A DNA stretch of 57,127 nt from Acrasis kona (Eukaryota > Heterolobosea > Eutetramitea > Acrasida > Acrasidae): contig JAOPGA020001447.1 in the NCBI GenBank assembly GCA_026419775.2, forward strand, positions 1 through 57,127, given 5' to 3'. Below, piece after piece: positions 30,861 through 43,233 of this stretch. The notes below the pieces were generated by a model, which ran no database searches, was not told where the DNA came from, and saw nothing but the letters and a program-made list of their open reading frames with translations. The position numbers and the translations under genes were made by a program. Each line of letters opens with the position of its first letter. Position 1 is the stretch's first letter.

Positions 30861-33800
30861 ATGCAATGCATGATTGACGTTTTTCGAGAGGAAAGCAAAA
30901 AGCAACGAGGTGTCCAACACCATCTAGCTTGGATAGTTCGTTACAATTTATTGAAAAACTAAATATAATTTCAGTACAAAAATGAAAATGAAAAAGTATT
31001 ATTCGCAGCTTACGATCATGGTTGCTACGAAATCAGATTTGACGGCAATCCGAAGAAATTAACGCAACTTGGAAAGGTCGATTTTACACAATGTGCTTGT
31101 TCGCAGAATGGAAGTTTCGTAATCTTTTCACAGCGTGACTGTACTGTATTGATATGGGATGTAAAAAACGATAAAACTAAAACAATTGATTACCCGACAC
31201 AACTCAAAGGAAGGGACAATGAAGGTAGAGAATTTGTAATTACTGAAAATGATTAACATTAAAAGTTTTTATTAGACAGTTACACATTTCTAACGATGCC
31301 AAACAAATTATTATCATGTCTTCCGAAAACGTGGCCTTCTTGTGTGATTCATCTGTTAACGTCCAAACCAAGGAATGGATACCTATACCTCAACACTTTA
31401 CATCCGACAGCAACATCACAGCCACTACTGTACAGTTTGATTCTAATCTTGTACGTTTATTGCCTTCTTTTTAACGTTATAACATTTTTTATAGAGTAGA
31501 GGAAATACATGTTGCATCACATTTGCTTCCGTACAAAATCAATCCACAACAACTTTCAACAAGTACGACTTTTCGAAAACAAACAATACAATCAACATAC
31601 CCGTCATTATTGAAAAGGATTGCAAGCCACCCAACGGATCAAACATTCATACCTGTGTGGAAATGAAAAACGTTTATATTCAATTATCAAGCAAGACGTT
31701 AGAAATTGAGACGAAAATTATTAGGGAATGGATTGTGCTGCCTTCAGGAATCATGGTTGATCCAATTAACATTTTGTCATCTTGGGACGAACAGTCAAAC
31801 ATGTCTTGTATTGTGGTTAATTCAAAATCGCATTCTCTTATTTGTTTTTATATTGCTAAAAAACAGTCTTGCTTTCTAGTTGACTATGGGTATTCTGAAC
31901 ATTCTTGAACGATTCTTTTAATCCTCTCTATAGATCTGTTTGTTTAAGGGAACTCAAAACAACTCATCCTATACAAAGAGTTGACTGGATTCATGGAGGT
32001 GTCGCATGTGCTCTCATTGACAGTCAAGGTAACCAACATCATTCTTCTCATCAACTACAATGACAAGGCAGGTTATCTCTTATTAGTAGACTTGGTAACC
32101 TGATATGGTTAACCGACAACAAATCAACATTTAAATCTCATTTTTATTGTTACAAACAAAATCCTTCCATCACTAGCACTCAAACCATTCATATGGTCAC
32201 CCATCAAAACAAGTATGAAATTGCAGTTTGTGATGATGCAGATCACTACATCTTGTCGTTACCTTCCATGACCATCTACGATGTGCTCAAAAGATATTTA
32301 GCCCAACCAAACTACGATCCAAACTATATGGACATTTGGTCTTGTTTGTGTTCTTGTATAGATCTCAACCTCTTCGTCCCACAAATCGTACGTCCATATT
32401 TTATTACAAAAAAATTAACCTTGCCAGTCAACTCTACTCCTTAATTTATCAAAGAGAACAATTCAAAACATACTAAAGAATCAAAACAACAACAATCTCA
32501 ACATTGCCAACAATGACACCATTTACACAAATTACAAAACATTTATAAACAACACTCACATGTGGTCACATCAACCTAATCACATGATCACATCACCAAT
32601 GATCACATTCATTTCCGAACAAATTTGTCACAACATGATCACAAAAAATTTAGAAAAAAAGAACATTTACGGCAAGATCCAAATCATCATTTCCATTCAA
32701 CGAGAATTAGAAAAAATTACAAAAAATGTAATTCATTTCATTTTCATTTTCTAATTCCCAACAGGTTCAATTATATAATTGTTGGTTATATATGGCCAAA
32801 TTGATACTTTTAGAAAATCAAATCGTTGATGCTGATCAATTAAATAATGAACAAAAAATTCAAATCATGTATTTAGATTACATAATCAAAAAAATTGTAA
32901 GTCAAATCAAGACGATTACATTTTTTAATTTTTAGAAACATTTATCAATGTATCATCCAAATCAAGATCCTGAATCCATTTTGACAATTGAAGAAAATGT
33001 GATCATGAATCGAATCACTAGCACAAAACACTTGAAAAAATTAATTTCAAATTCTCCACATTTACAAAAATCATTATCGATCAAATTATTCATTGTAAGC
33101 AAATTCCTTTTTTTACAAAGATTAAAAAATTAGATTCATCTAATGAAATGTTCAATTCACTCCATTTTTAATCATGTACAAAGTATGACCCCATTTGATT
33201 TGCTCAATGCTGGATTAGGTGAAATTGGTATTGGATGTATACCAATTGATAGCATCCCACATTTGAATTTGATAAATATTTTATATTGTACAATAAATCA
33301 TAAACCTTGTTGGGTACATTCTCAACGAGGAATTATTTTTCCAAATGTGTTAAATTCTCATCATCAAAATGTTGATGTGGTAATTTCGAATGAAGAATTA
33401 CCAAATTACATACCAATTGATGTGGGGTTGTTATCAGAGTACGTAGAATCTTCATTGTCCAATGAATCCAAATCGGTGTTGATAAGGTTGTTGTTGGGTG
33501 TTGCAAAGGTAGAACAAGCTATTCAGTTTTGTTTAAAAGATACTTCTCAAAGATTTAGACTTCCTAATATCTTCTTGTCCATTACAAAGAAGAGTCACTT
33601 GAAACAAAATGTGATGTATGATAAAAATACTTCACAAGTTGATATTGGTGCTTTTCAAGTGGTAGATGCCAATCTTGTCGAAAGTATGTATACTGATGCA
33701 GTTAAGAATGCTCTTGTGAACGATCCATCTGATGTTGATAACTTGTTGCAGAGTGCAGAAATGTTTGTTCCATCAGGTGCTCATCGCATGCGTATATTGG

Positions 33801-36800
33801 CCACCAATGCGCTGTTACAAAATGTAAAGAGAAAGTTATCAGAATCAAATCCATTTGACAGGTATCAAATTGATGGTTCAGTGTTAATTGATAGAATAAA
33901 GAGAATTGTGTTGAGGTCTAGTACAGTAGGTGATGTAATGGAACATTGCATTGCTGCGCTAGTCGATGTGATTAGCATCATGGTTCGTTGTAATCTGAGT
34001 GATATTTTACATGAATATGAAAAATGTTATAGAGATGAAATTGTAAATAAAAATCAAACCAATCAAATTGCTCATGCCTATGTAGAGGACTTTCATGTTC
34101 TTTGTCGCTACATGTGGTATATTCATCAAGTCCTTTGTATGCATGACATGATGTCCAGTATAGATCCCTTCCAATCTGTTTACAAACCTACATCCAATCA
34201 ACCTCCATCACCAACACGTGAGGAAAAGTTGCTCATTATTTCTCGACACTCCCTCGAATTACTTTCTTATTTTGATCTACATAATAAAGTCTTGTTGCAA
34301 GGTTCATTATTAACTGTTTTGGGTTTACTACGCAACCCATCCAACGTAGCCACCATCCTACAACAGATAGATGAATCAGACATTATAGTCTCTCTCAGAA
34401 GACGCCTTGACCAACTCAAAGAAAAGAGTGATAAATACACTCCGGTGATCAAGCAAGAACCTTTTGGTAAACCATACTGGAACTTTATTCATTCCACAAT
34501 TGATTCCCTCATGAAGGAACCACTTCGTAGCGCTCTTTTAAAAGATCACATCTCTAGTGCAGATAAATACCAACTAGTGGCCAAATCCGTTCGTAGAATG
34601 AGCTTAAAAAAGAGACCCATTCTAATCACACCTAGCACTCCTCTTACACCAGGTGCCGATCATCATAATCATCACCATTCGTCATCAATTAAGAAATCGT
34701 TCAAAATACCATCCATACGTAATTTGATTAAAAAGAAAACAAGTAATCATCATCCCAATCATGTTACAAAAAAAGTAAATTTAGAATCTAGTACAGTACT
34801 AGAGAATGAAGATGATCAACAACAATACGGTGGAAGAGAAAGAGCACCTAGTGATTTAATGAACATTAGTGTTCATCACCATGACGATGACATCATGGTT
34901 GATGTAGGTATTGAATCAGAACAATTACAACAACAAAAAAAACAACAACAAGTGAACAAATCAAAAAGAAGTAGATTACAAACAATAGTAAGAGAAGTAT
35001 TTCAAATGAATGCACCTTCTTCTACTTTTAATCAAAAACAAATTTCAAAATCAAATCAAAAATCAAATCAAATGTCATCAATACCACCACCACAACAACA
35101 TCAACTTCAAAAATCATCTTCTTTGTCACCATCGCACAATAATAGAAGAAGTCAAAGTTTGAATGAAGTGACAACATTTAATTTGAAATTACAAAATGAA
35201 AGTAACAGTAATAGTAATAACAACAATAATAATCATAATGACAACATAAAGTTTTATAGAGTTGAAAGTGAATCAAATATAACAAGTAGACAAGTACATA
35301 TTTCTAATAATGATTATTTGAATCATCATTACTCACCAACAACATTATCTATATCATCTTCTTCATCTTCATCTACTCATAAACAACAACAAAGGAATAG
35401 AAGAGAATCACTTTTTTACAACAAGAGATTAAATTCACATCATCGATCCAATTCAGATTTAAACATTTATCCAATTAATCAAATGGAGCAAATTTCATCA
35501 CCTCGTTTATTTGATTTGGAAAAAAAGAATCACCCCAGTGAATCCATTCCTGGATCAAATGTCAGAATTTTAAATTTGATTGACATTAATCATGATGGAC
35601 CTGATCATCATCACCATCAATGTTGTAATCAGAATCTAAAATATCCACAATCATTTATTGATCAAGATGCAAAAATAATTTATCAATTTAAAAAACAAGA
35701 ATTTGAAAAGATTAAATTATTCAAAATTGAATCAGATTCAAAATTAAGTGGTTGTGATTTTACATTTATTAAAATTCCAAATGAGTTCATCACAAAACAA
35801 AATCAAGGAAGTACCTTCATAAAAGTGCCCTTATCAAGAGTTCCGAGTGATTTGAAATTATTTCATTTTGATGATGAGATGAAATTCATAATCAGAGATG
35901 ACATTAAAAAATTAAAAATTAGTGATTCTGAACAAGAAGAGGAAAAGGTTGAGAAATTAAATGTAAATATTCAAACAACACCAAGGTAATTATTTTTTTA
36001 ATTATTTAATTATTTAAATTTTAAGATTGACTTCTCCTAAGAATGTGCAGACGACTCCAAGGAATGTAATGACCACTGAGACTCAAATGACTCCGAGAAT
36101 TTTACATTCACCAAAGAACACTGCTCCTGTTCCTGTTCAACAATTACAACAAGGTATTATCAAGATTCATGTTCCATTACAAAAATATAATTCAATGTCA
36201 CATGTTACAAAAATACATGTGCCATTGAGAAAATCAATAAATAATAACAATAACAGATCTAGTGCAGATTTGTTGAAAAATGTTGAAAATGTTGATTTGA
36301 TTCATTCTTATGAAAATGTAAATCTTGTTGTTGATGATGGTGGCGTTGATGTTGAACATGAAATTGAGGATGTCGATGTGGTTCCTTCTTCTTTTGGTCA
36401 ATCTGTTGTAATGTCTTCTTCTTCTTCTTCTTCTGTTGATAGTGTAAATTCCGAATTGGAGCGGCAGGAAAGAATTAATCAATTGAAGAGTGAAATTGGT
36501 GATTTTGAAGAATTACAAATTGTTCAAAATTTACAAAATGTTCACCAACAGGAAGTAACTGTTCATGATGAGCAAGAAAAAGAAAAATACTTGTCTTATT
36601 TGAAGAGATTTGGTATTGATTTGAATTGTATGCCTGTTACAAAAGTGTATATCGCTAACGATGATGATACGAATAACGTACATCATGACGTATTCACAAT
36701 AAATGACGAAAGTAATGTTCATTCCGAAAATGTATCAAAAACGTCCGATCCTCACGTTCAATCTTCTTCTCCTTTAAATCATTTGTTATCAACTGAGAGT

Positions 36801-37037
36801 AATGTTGATGTACAGGATAATAGCAAGAATAATGATCTCAGGGACAAATTGAAGAATTTCCTTCAGAAGAGGGAACAAATTGATGGTGGTTCGAGTGGTT
36901 CTGTGTCTCCCAATTCAAGATCTAGAGTCAGGGATATGGTGAGTGATACAGATACCATGATTGCAGAGTTGAGAATGATGAACAAAGAGATAAAGGAAGC
37001 TACAGTCAAGGCAAAGAGCCTAAACAAGAGAAGATGA
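30861..37037 (+). CDS. Very large multi-exon protein: N-terminal beta-propeller, helical middle, disordered C-terminus
   Basis: At least ten exons with AT-rich 36-45-nt introns; for example introns at 30936-30974, 31451-31494 and 35986-36025 keep the frame. The start is the ATG at 30861 (MQCMIDVFREESKKQRG). Residues 1 to about 400 are beta-rich with WD40-like strands (KVLFAAYDHGCYEIRFDG, CTVLIWDVKND, VDWIHGGVACALIDSQ). A helical block follows (IIISIQRELEKITKN, LYNCWLYMAKLILLENQ), then a conserved-looking unit from 33130 (LLNAGLGEIGIGCIPIDS, HKPCWVHSQRGIIFPN, LLSYFDLHNKVLLQGSLLTV). After about 34640 the protein is Asn/His/Gln/Ser-rich and disordered, ending in a short coiled coil (TMIAELRMMNKEIKEATVKA). 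I do not recognise the family; a membrane-coat or nucleoporin-like scaffold is only a guess from the propeller-solenoid layout. Confidence 0.7.
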
Positions 37038-37150
37038 AAACAAAATGTATTTATTAAATAACTAGTTGTTATGTTTTTGCTGAATTATAATGGACTTGTG
37101 ATTGAACGTTGGCTTTCAAAACTTTAGAATCGCATGATGCCTACGATCAG

Positions 37151-38335
37151 ATGATGGTTCAAAAATTCTTGGTTGAGGAATACAAAAATAAAATGAACAT
37201 GGACGAGCATGAAGTAATCGAACAATGGAGACAAAAGGGATTTATACATAATATCTTCGACCACGAGATATTCGTTATAGATGAACAGCCAAAATCAGAT
37301 TTTAAAACTACATCGCCAACCATTTGCATTCTTCACGGATTTCCATCTTCCTCCATGGATTACAAGTCATCCCTGCCAATATTATCAAAAAACCACCGAG
37401 TCATACTAATGGATTTTGTTGGTTTTGGACTGAGCGAAAAGCCCAAAGTAGAGTATTCCTATTCTTTAATGGAGCAGGCAGATTCTGTTATTGAAGTTTG
37501 GAAGAGATTATCACTAACAAAGATACATTTATTTGGCCATGACTACGGGACAAGTGTTTTAACAGAGATCTTAGCCCGTAGAGAGCGCAATCTGCTTCCA
37601 TTACAATTTGAAATCACTTCAGCCACTTTGTGTAACGGATCAATCCACATTGAAAAATGTTCCTTGTCCATCGTCCAAAAGTTACTTTTGACCCCAGTAC
37701 TAAATACTCTTGCTGTTAAATTATTTACCAAGAATATATTCAAGAAGGTAATCAAGGGCATAGTAAGTAACATTTCAGAAATGGACCTAAACATCATGTG
37801 GTCACTACTAATAAAAAATGAAGGTATTCAAGTATTTCCAAAACTCATTCAATACGTTAACGAAAGGTACATTTATTGGAACAGATGGATAGGAGCCCTC
37901 AGAAGAGTTCACTACAAATCAAGCTCACTTGCAGTCATGATACTTTGGGGAAGCAAAGACACCATCGCAAGACCAAGCATTGCCATCGAGGCCCTTAGGG
38001 ACGTACAAAGAGCGGATCACATCAAGACACAAAAAATCGTAAAATTAAAGTGGTTACCTAATCTTGGTCATTACCCGATGATTGAGGATCCTGGACTTTG
38101 GTCGAAAGAATTCATTACTTTTATAAATCATGTGGAGGAACACAAGAGTAGAGGTTTGACTGGTAGTGATGGAAATGAATTTGAAAAGTCGGAATTTGAA
38201 TCGTTTACGTTGGATAGTTGGAGTCATGAGGGAATCCATACATTGTACCGAGAATCGTTTTTTAATACTTTTATGATTTTGTGTTTAATGATGTTGTTGG
38301 TTGCCTGTTTGACAGTGTTGTTTTGGTTTAAATAA
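37151..38335 (+). CDS. Tail-anchored alpha/beta hydrolase, MEST/haloalkane-dehalogenase-like
   Basis: 394 residues from the first ATG of the frame (37151). The fold is clear: oxyanion motif HGFPSSSMDY, VILMDFVGFGLSEKP, nucleophile elbow GHDYGTS with Asp as nucleophile, the lid helix region ending RWIGALRRVH, the acid-bearing strand ILWGSKDTIARP, and the catalytic His in LGHYPMIEDP. This order and the Asp nucleophile match animal MEST/PEG1 more than bacterial lipases. The last 23 residues (TFMILCLMMLLVACL...) form a TM helix, so the enzyme is probably tail-anchored in the ER. The substrate is unknown. Confidence 0.88.
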   Translation: MMVQKFLVEEYKNKMNMDEHEVIEQWRQKGFIHNIFDHEIFVIDEQPKSDFKTTSPTICILHGFPSSSMDYKSSLPILSKNHRVILMDFVGFGLSEKPKVEYSYSLMEQADSVIEVWKRLSLTKIHLFGHDYGTSVLTEILARRERNLLPLQFEITSATLCNGSIHIEKCSLSIVQKLLLTPVLNTLAVKLFTKNIFKKVIKGIVSNISEMDLNIMWSLLIKNEGIQVFPKLIQYVNERYIYWNRWIGALRRVHYKSSSLAVMILWGSKDTIARPSIAIEALRDVQRADHIKTQKIVKLKWLPNLGHYPMIEDPGLWSKEFITFINHVEEHKSRGLTGSDGNEFEKSEFESFTLDSWSHEGIHTLYRESFFNTFMILCLMMLLVACLTVLFWFK

Positions 38336-38412
38336 AGATGTTGGAAGCAGCACAATCATGTTTGTTAAAAGTGTAGGATAGAATCTTTCTTTTCATGATC
38401 GGTAAAATTATT

Positions 38413-38493
38413 TGCAAGCGGTGAGGTTCGAACTCACGAAGCTGTTGCAGTGGATCTTAAGGCCACCCCCTTTGACCGCTCGGGAACACTTGC
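38413..38493 (-). tRNA. trnL-UAA: tRNA-Leu (UAA)
   Basis: On the minus strand the acceptor GCAAGTG pairs with CGCTTGC. The D arm is CCC-GAGCGGTCAAA-GGG and the anticodon loop is CTTAAGA with anticodon TAA. A variable arm of the longer type II kind follows, and the T arm is GTGAG-TTCGAAC-CTCAC. The base pair closing the anticodon loop is a C-U mismatch. No intron is present. Confidence 0.92.
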
Positions 38494-38686
38494 CGATGAA
38501 AAATTGCTAAGAGAATACCATTAATTCAATTAACCTTCGTTATCAAATGAAAAAAATAATAAAACCACAAACTCAAGTCTCGACCATCATTTAATAAATA
38601 TGATTACGTTAGTTGATGATATCGTATCAATCTCTCAACATTGACACAATCATTCTATTTTAAAGTTTTTTGTAACATTAGTCCTT

Positions 38687-41616
38687 ATGAACATCGTCGA
38701 AGTAGGTGATGCCACAGATAACCGCGATGATGTCAGGACTCTGTACGAAGGAATGGCTCGAGCAAGATTAAGCGATAGAATACCGTCTGGAAGAAACATC
38801 TTTGACGAATCCACTAGACTTCGTATACCTGGGCTCAACAACTCCATAACGAGCATCAAATTTGCACCTTTTGCAAGCGATATATTAGCAGTTACGACGT
38901 GGGATGGACATGTTCATGTCACTGGATTAATAGACAAGGAGAAGGCATTCTTCGGGCACACTGTTACATACAAGCACCAAGCACCGGTATTATGTTGTGA
39001 CATCACAAGGGTAAGTGATCAAAAATTAATTTACTTTATTAACGAATATAGGACGGTAAAGTCATAAGTGGATCGTGTGATAAGACAGCAATGTGCTTGA
39101 CATTAGAACGAGGAGAGTGCACTAAAATAGGTCAACATGAAAAACCTATACAAATCATCAAGCATATTGACCAGATGGGAGAGCAAAGCGGTCCTCACAG
39201 CGGAACAACAATGACCATAGGGTGGGATAATTTGGTTCATTTCTGGGATTCTAGATTTTCCAACGAAACACCTGCCGTCACCCTGAACGTTGGAGGTGAT
39301 GTTGCATTCCAGCGTGCACGTATCTCAGCTGCAGATGTTTCCTATCCATACTTGTGTATTGCAGAATCATTACCAACCGTCAAGATCACAACCTACGACA
39401 TAAGAAAGTTCAACAAGTTGGACAATGTATTGGAAAAACCTTTACCTAATCACATACGAACCGTCAAACTCCGAAGTGATCGCAAGTGTGTTATTGCAGG
39501 TAGCATATGTGGAAGAGTGGGAGTGTTTCATTATGACTCTGATTCACGTGGAGATGACTTGGTGTTCAAATGCCACAGGGACAACAGCAGAGTACACCCG
39601 GTCAACAGCATATCCTTCATGCCAGGAAGTGATTCAATCTTATCAAGCTGTGGAAGCGACGGCTGCGTTAGTTTTTGGGACCTTAATCGCTTTTCAAAAC
39701 TTTATAGCCTATCGCCACCAATCACTCACATGGAGTCGCCACTAGCAGTCATTGGAGGAGATTTTAATCATGATGGATCACTTTATGCATATGCACTTAG
39801 CGACGATTATAGCAAAGGACAAGACAATAACAACCATTCAACACCTTCAAGACGACGCGTACACGTACACAGAATGTTACATCAACACGAACAACAACAT
39901 ACATTTATTCATTCCAATGATGGTTCATCACGAGATGACTCTTTTTCATTACCAGCCGATGACAATGCAATGGATCTTGAATACGGAACCAACCAATCCG
40001 ATAGTTTCTTTTGCGACAGCGTTTTAAAAAGAAGAAACATTTTTTTCGACCAAGTCCGCAAGAGCAGAAGTCATCAACAATTAAATCGATCATCGTCAAA
40101 ACATTTATCATCAAGCTATTCATCAACATTATCCGAACAACAACTACCCACAGAGTTGGTCATGGAAATTATTACATTTTTGAGTTTCGACGATTTACAG
40201 TCAGCAAGTAGGATCGACACCACATTTCGTACCGCCGTGTTTAATTTACATTCCCTTCAATTACCTCCTTATCGCATCAAGTTACACTTTTTACAATCTT
40301 TTGGTCAACTCAAGAAATTGGAGTTTAGCATGGACACCATCGATGATAACATGTTGAGCACATTATGTAACGAAATCAACGAATTGGAAGAATTGGTGAT
40401 CCAGATGAATCCCATCATGAAGAGATCACATTTAGATGTGAGCGTCGCTAATGGTCATGTGAAGAATTTGACGGTTAGAAATTGTCAACGAATTCAATTG
40501 CCATTGATTATATCATTCGAGTCATTGACATTACAACATTGTGGACTCGTTACAAAACACGAAGCAGTTACACACGATCCACGTAGTCCACTTTTACGAT
40601 TATCGTTATCGTCGTCACCCATGTTGGTCAACCATGTTATTGACATTCTTACATTCAGGCAATTAATTGATTTGGATTTGTCTCATGTTGATTTACAAAA
40701 TGTTCCCGTCAGTAAAGATATGCAATGTGTGAATTTAAATTTATCTAATTGTTTGAATGCACAGGAACATGTAAAGAACATATTTTGTAATGGCGGCTAC
40801 AAACATTTGAGAACATTGAACATTTCTGGAATGAATTTATCTAATTTATTATTGCCTTTTTTGGCCTCATGTAGTGAAGAATTACAAAAAATGTCATTAA
40901 CAAAATTAATCGTTCGGTCTTGTCATCTTGACGATCATGATTTGCAGTTGTTGATTTCTCATTTGCCTCATTTGAAAATTCTTGATGTATCTCATAATGA
41001 TTCTTTGCGTAGGTTACGGTTAGGATTCTTGTGTGAAATTTCATTTTCTCATTGTGTTCATTTTTCTGATTTGTTCATGTTTCAATCTTTTCAACCTAAT
41101 GTGTTAACAAGTGTTGACTTTTCTAGTACCTGTGTGAATGATGAATCATTGGATGCATTCTTTTGTAATGGCGGTCAGTCCTTGGTTCGCATGAATTTGA
41201 GTAAATGTATGTTTGTGTCTCTTGCATCACTCACCGAGTGTCACATTCCAACCACTCTTGAAAACGTCAACATTAGTTTTTGTGCAAATGTTGGGCATGA
41301 TGCGGCTGAGCGTTTCTTGGTTACATGTGTTAATATTCGTCATATGGATGTGACTGGTTGTGATTTGGTGAGGGCCAATGACTTGAGGCTGTTGGACAGA
41401 AATCACCGGTTGCGTATTGTAAAGTGTGGAATGTCTGATCCTGGTCCTAAACTGGATTTGAACAGTTTCATGAAAAATCTTAAAAAGAATAGTCCAGACT
41501 CCTCTTCAGATAATTCTGACGAAGACGACGACGGAGAGGATGATGACGACGATGATGAAGATGAAGATGACGTTGAGGATGACAATGAAGATGTAGATGA
41601 TGACCAAGACACATGA
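38687..41616 (+). CDS. RAE1/GLE2-like WD40 propeller fused to an F-box and leucine-rich repeats
   Basis: Two exons (38687-39010 and 39052-41616; 41-nt intron GTAAGT...ATAG, phase 0) give about 962 residues. Residues 1 to about 380 follow RAE1 closely: NNSITSIKFAPFASDILAV, SGSCDKTA, CTKIGQHEKPIQ, GWDNLVHFWDSR, GSICGRVGVFHYD, FKCHRDNS, SCGSDGCVSFWD and YAYALSDDYSKG. After a disordered linker an F-box lies at about 473-510 (LPTELVMEIITFLSFDDLQS). About 400 residues of leucine-rich repeats follow (LEFSMDTIDDNML..., LRTLNISGMNLSNLLL, LENVNISFCANVG), then a strongly acidic tail of about 45 residues. RAE1 normally acts in mRNA export and the spindle checkpoint. F-box/LRR proteins present substrates to SCF ligases. 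Both halves sit in one continuous exon, so an annotation join is unlikely. Confidence 0.88.
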
Positions 41617-41640
41617 TGAAAATATATATAAAGTTGTAGT

Positions 41641-42858
41641 TTATTTATTGGCTTGCAATAGGCTTGCTTTCTTTTTTGATGGGCTTTTTGATTTGACTTC
41701 TTGTGAATACTGCACTGCCCAACGAGAGTGTTTCTCGTTTAAACTCCTCATGACGTCATTTACAAATCCGTCAAAGATGTCGTCTTGCGCTGAAGTGATC
41801 CTATCCTTTAGCGTATCAACAAGACGCTTTGAAGTACTTATTTTTATTCTTCCAATTCTTTCTTGAAAGGGCGACTCAAACTCTTCATCTGTTTCAATGA
41901 ACAGGTTGAGAATATGGTACGCTTGTTCAATCTTTGGGTCCATGTATTCGATGTACTTGTATTTTTGAACTTCTGTAATAAATTCTAATAATTCTTCCGA
42001 GTGTTCCTTGTTACAAAATTCTCTAAAAATCTTACACAGTTCATAGTCTGCTAAGACAAACCCTAGGTCAAAGTAAGGTTCTTTTTTTGATCTAAACACG
42101 CTTGATAGCCTTTGAGTAACTGAACCTCTCCTCCTCGATAATTTTGCTTTTTCGTTCTCTGCCTCGGAGATTAAATGTGACTTGAATCGAGTAAGTACGT
42201 CCTCCATGTCAAGTTCAACATGTTCTTCTATGGCATCAAAATATTCGAGGTCTCCGGGTTTGCTCTTTTCCAAAGTATTCACGACTCCCCTGGTCAAATT
42301 CAAAGGCTTGATGGCAGTTTGGTCGATGAACAAAGAATATAGTCTCTTTGCCTCTACTATTCTGTCACATAGAGTCATTTTATGATACACGTGCACAGCG
42401 TCCCAAAAGTCTAATCCTTCTTCATTCATTTCCTTCACACAATATTCTCTAAACTTTTGGTGGTATTGGGTGTCTGGAAGGATATCCCTCGCCAAAGTTA
42501 ATTCTCCCAGAGGGTTTGGTGAGGTAGCTTTTGGTGGATCGTTGGGAAGCATTATCCATCCAACCTCGGTGTCTTCGACTGGTTCCACTTCGCCAGGAGG
42601 CAGATAGTAAAAGGTTTCGTCATCAAAAAATGGTAGTGCATGACCAAGGTGACAAATGTATCCGTTATCTTGCAACCACGTTCCAATTGCTTCTGCTTTT
42701 GGTCGAGTGCATGCACATAATGAAGACAAGATGGTAACAGCCTCATATCCTCTAAAGCATTCAAACTCTCCTTTGTCTTTCATGAAGTGAATCATCTTCT
42801 TCTTGAAGCGACGTGCATAGTAGGAAAGTAGATAAAGTGTGTATACGTCGTTATTCAT
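41641..42858 (-). CDS. DEP-RGS-RGS signalling regulator
   Basis: 405 residues from the ATG at 42858 (MNNDVYTLYLLSYYARRFK). The N-terminal domain fits DEP (FRGYEAVTILSSLCACT ... GTWLQDNGYICHLGHALPFF ... FYYL), a membrane- or GPCR-targeting module. Two RGS domains follow. The first is about 130-240 (YHQKFREYCVKEMNEEGLDFW ... DAIEEHVELDMEDVLTRF). The second is about 275-385 (LADYELCKIFREFCNKEHSE ... DDIFDGFVNDVMRSL), separated by a basic Ser/Arg linker. RGS domains accelerate GTP hydrolysis on G-alpha, so this is a likely cytosolic brake on G-protein signalling. It is convergent with the RAE1-F-box gene, with 24 bp between stops. Confidence 0.85.
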   Translation of the reverse strand: MNNDVYTLYLLSYYARRFKKKMIHFMKDKGEFECFRGYEAVTILSSLCACTRPKAEAIGTWLQDNGYICHLGHALPFFDDETFYYLPPGEVEPVEDTEVGWIMLPNDPPKATSPNPLGELTLARDILPDTQYHQKFREYCVKEMNEEGLDFWDAVHVYHKMTLCDRIVEAKRLYSLFIDQTAIKPLNLTRGVVNTLEKSKPGDLEYFDAIEEHVELDMEDVLTRFKSHLISEAENEKAKLSRRRGSVTQRLSSVFRSKKEPYFDLGFVLADYELCKIFREFCNKEHSEELLEFITEVQKYKYIEYMDPKIEQAYHILNLFIETDEEFESPFQERIGRIKISTSKRLVDTLKDRITSAQDDIFDGFVNDVMRSLNEKHSRWAVQYSQEVKSKSPSKKKASLLQANK

Positions 42859-43233
42859 TTTTAGTGTGGGTAACTTAGAATTGACACTTGACAGGTGCAC
42901 TTATTTAGGTTTATTAACATTTTTATCAGTACTCTCATTTTATACACAGCACCCGACTGTTTCCTAAAAAGTAAAACATTCAATAATACTAGGTAGTAAC
43001 TCAGTTCAGACCTGTCCATCTATTACCTGTATTCGCTATGCAACACCGGATCCAAATTCATAATCTCCATGAACTACTGGATTTTTAAGTCTATATTTGT
43101 CGTTGTAAACAAATGCTTCAGTGCAACACACCTTTAGGCTTTCTACATATCGGTATTGTTTTATGTACACAAATCTAAAAACAATTGTTATTTTAATATT
43201 ATGCATTCACTGTGGTAAACCTTGGGAGTGGAT

